From Actinomycetota bacterium (lineage in GTDB: Bacteria; Actinomycetota; Thermoleophilia; Solirubrobacterales; Solirubrobacteraceae): 6,632 nt of DNA. Under the pieces are notes generated by a model, which saw nothing but the letters and a program-made list of their open reading frames with translations, had not been told where the DNA came from and ran no database searches. Location of the stretch: assembly GCA_005888335.1 (NCBI GenBank), contig VAWY01000088.1:29835-36466 (forward strand), written 5' to 3'. A program made the translations under genes and the position numbers. Shown here in pieces: positions 5,997 to 6,632 of this stretch. How positions within the stretch are numbered: position 1 is the stretch's first letter; each line of letters opens with the position of its first letter.

Positions 5997-6281
5997 GGGG
6001 CCTGAAGGCTACCCGCGCCGCCTCGCGGCGCGCAGGCGCTCGCAGCGCGGCCCGCGGCCTGCTGCGACACCGGCGCAGAGATCTCGCCGGCGGCCAGCGC
6101 CGCCGCGCCGCGGATCGCGCTGAAGACGAGAGACGCACTTGCACTCGGCTTGAGTGCCTCTCTCCCGGACGCCCAGCAAGACGGCCCCGAAGGGCCGCGT
6201 GTCAGGCCTGAACGGTGCCGACAGCGTGAGCCGGCGCCGGAAGCTCGCGCCCCAGCGAGCGCATCTCGTCGGCTTATGCCG
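5997..6281. other. Non-coding or decayed stretch upstream of the efp remnant
   Basis: No frame here reads as a recognisable intact protein on either strand. The open frames are Arg- and Ala-rich and look like by-products of high GC. It may include the ancestral efp promoter region, but I see no clear -10/-35 pair. A small hairpin at 6182-6197 and a 10-bp palindrome TCAGGCCTGA at 6202-6211 are the only visible structures. Its position next to a uvrA-family fragment suggests decayed sequence. Confidence 0.5.
6182..6197. other. Short perfect hairpin with a tetraloop
   Basis: CGGCCC and GGGCCG pair across a four-base loop. Read on the minus strand the loop is TTCG, an unusually stable tetraloop in RNA. 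No T-tract follows on either side, so terminator function is only a possibility, perhaps for genes entering from the right. Confidence 0.25.
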
Positions 6282-6443
6282 ATTCAGCGCCGGCTTCACG
6301 CCGTTGGCCTTCGCGAACGCCTTGCGGATCGGGTCGAGCAGTCCGGTGTACTTCACCGGGTTGCTCCGCCGCGAGACGCGGATCGCGCCCTGGTCGACCG
6401 ACACTCCGTCCCGGCCCGGCACCGAGCCGTGGATCAGTGAGGC
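6282..6443 (-). pseudogene. Fragment of a UvrA-family ABC ATPase (uvrA2/drug-resistance type)
   Basis: The minus-strand frame reads ASLIHGSVPGRDG at its beginning and SRRSNPVKYTGLLDPIRKAF then AKANGVKPAL at its end. In UvrA proteins this segment follows directly after the second Walker A motif (GSGKSSLIHGS) and includes the signature RSNPATYTGL.DPIR. The resemblance is to the shorter actinobacterial UvrA2-like proteins. The fragment spans about 54 codons, is cut just before Ser-Leu-Ile on one side (an in-frame TGA lies at 6444-6446, and Walker A is missing), and loses similarity immediately after KPAL, where the family continues with FSANSEGACP-like sequence. It is therefore a remnant of a protein of about 750 residues or more. 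Recognition rests on remembered family sequence; no alignment was run. Confidence 0.75.
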
Positions 6444-6450
6444 TCAGTCC

Positions 6451-6632
6451 TCAGCTCACCGCTTTCTTCACGAGAGCGGCGATCTTCTTCTCTTCGGCGG
6501 CGGTCAGCCCCTTCAGCGCGAAGGAGGTCGGCCACATGGCGCCTTCGTCGAGGTTCGCCTTGTCGCTGAAGCCGAACGTCGCGTACCTCGCTTTGAACTT
6601 CCGCGCGCTTTGGAAGAAGCAGACGACATTGC
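6451..6632 (-). CDS. DUF1801-like (YdhG/iron-chaperone-like) protein, C-terminal 59 codons
   Basis: The frame enters from the right edge and ends at TGA 6451-6453. Visible sequence includes [20 protein letters not shown], then [20 protein letters not shown], and ends with [14 protein letters not shown]. This matches my recollection of a widespread small actinobacterial protein of about 140 residues, often labelled DUF1801 or iron chaperone, whose C-terminal part reads KVVCFFQ...KFKxRYATLGFSD...LDDGAMWPT.FALKELT...ALVKKAVS. The real biochemical function is unknown. The start and N-terminal half lie outside the window. It ends 7 bp before the UvrA fragment. The tail looks complete. Confidence 0.8.
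   Translation of the reverse strand, partial: NVVCFFQSARKFKARYATFGFSDKANLDEGAMWPTSFALKGLTAAEEKKIAALVKKAVS

Noticed and set aside
6202..6264. A 20-codon minus-strand frame, MRSLGRELPAPAHAVGTVQA
   Set aside because: It is too short, has no ribosome binding site, and I could not tie it to any family with confidence.
6009..6422. A 137-codon minus-strand gene in the right-hand gap
   Set aside because: Only its first 47 codons have family character (UvrA); the remainder is Arg-rich and unrelated, so it is a fragment followed by chance open frame.

Overview
The window is very GC-rich bacterial DNA with short intergenic gaps, frequent GTG and TTG starts, and 4-base stop/start overlaps between neighbouring genes. 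The order efp - nusB - (small XseB-like gene) - ispA - dxs, together with the protein sequences, suggests a high-GC actinobacterium, most likely of the Thermoleophilia/Solirubrobacterales type. This placement is an inference from gene order and from remembered family sequences, not from a search.

Layout from left to right. At 1-1346 (minus) lies the N-terminal 448 codons of dxs, which runs off the left edge. It overlaps by four bases a complete ispA-type prenyl diphosphate synthase (1343-2203, minus), and the two form an isoprenoid precursor operon. A gap of about 40 bp separates ispA from a divergent two-component pair on the plus strand: a membrane sensor histidine kinase (2244-3864) and a single-domain Rcp1/CheY-like response regulator (3861-4277). 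The kinase appears broken. About 59 bp that should carry the end of the G1 box and the F box are missing, and the G2 box sits in a different frame from the rest. The shift also removes the kinase stop, so the N-terminal kinase frame runs open into the regulator.

At 4282-5463 (minus) is a housekeeping block: efp (elongation factor P), then nusB (transcription antitermination), then a 68-residue XseB-like gene coupled to nusB by a GTGA overlap. This block and the two-component pair converge with only 4 bp between stops. No xseA is present; the two-component pair lies between the XseB-like gene and ispA.

Upstream of efp is an accessory stretch. A hicA-hicB toxin-antitoxin pair (5498-5907, minus) lies between two near-identical 21-bp copies of the efp 5' end, which looks like insertion of a small cassette at the efp start. 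Beyond it, 5997-6450 has no convincing intact gene but holds an out-of-context fragment of a UvrA-family ABC ATPase. The right edge carries the C-terminal 59 codons of a DUF1801-like protein (6451-6632, minus).

The core genes serve isoprenoid synthesis, translation and transcription. The more unusual content is the decayed or fused signalling pair and the scar-flanked hicAB insertion at efp. I see no CRISPR array, rRNA, tRNA, transposase or integrase, and nothing that clearly amounts to a new biological system.
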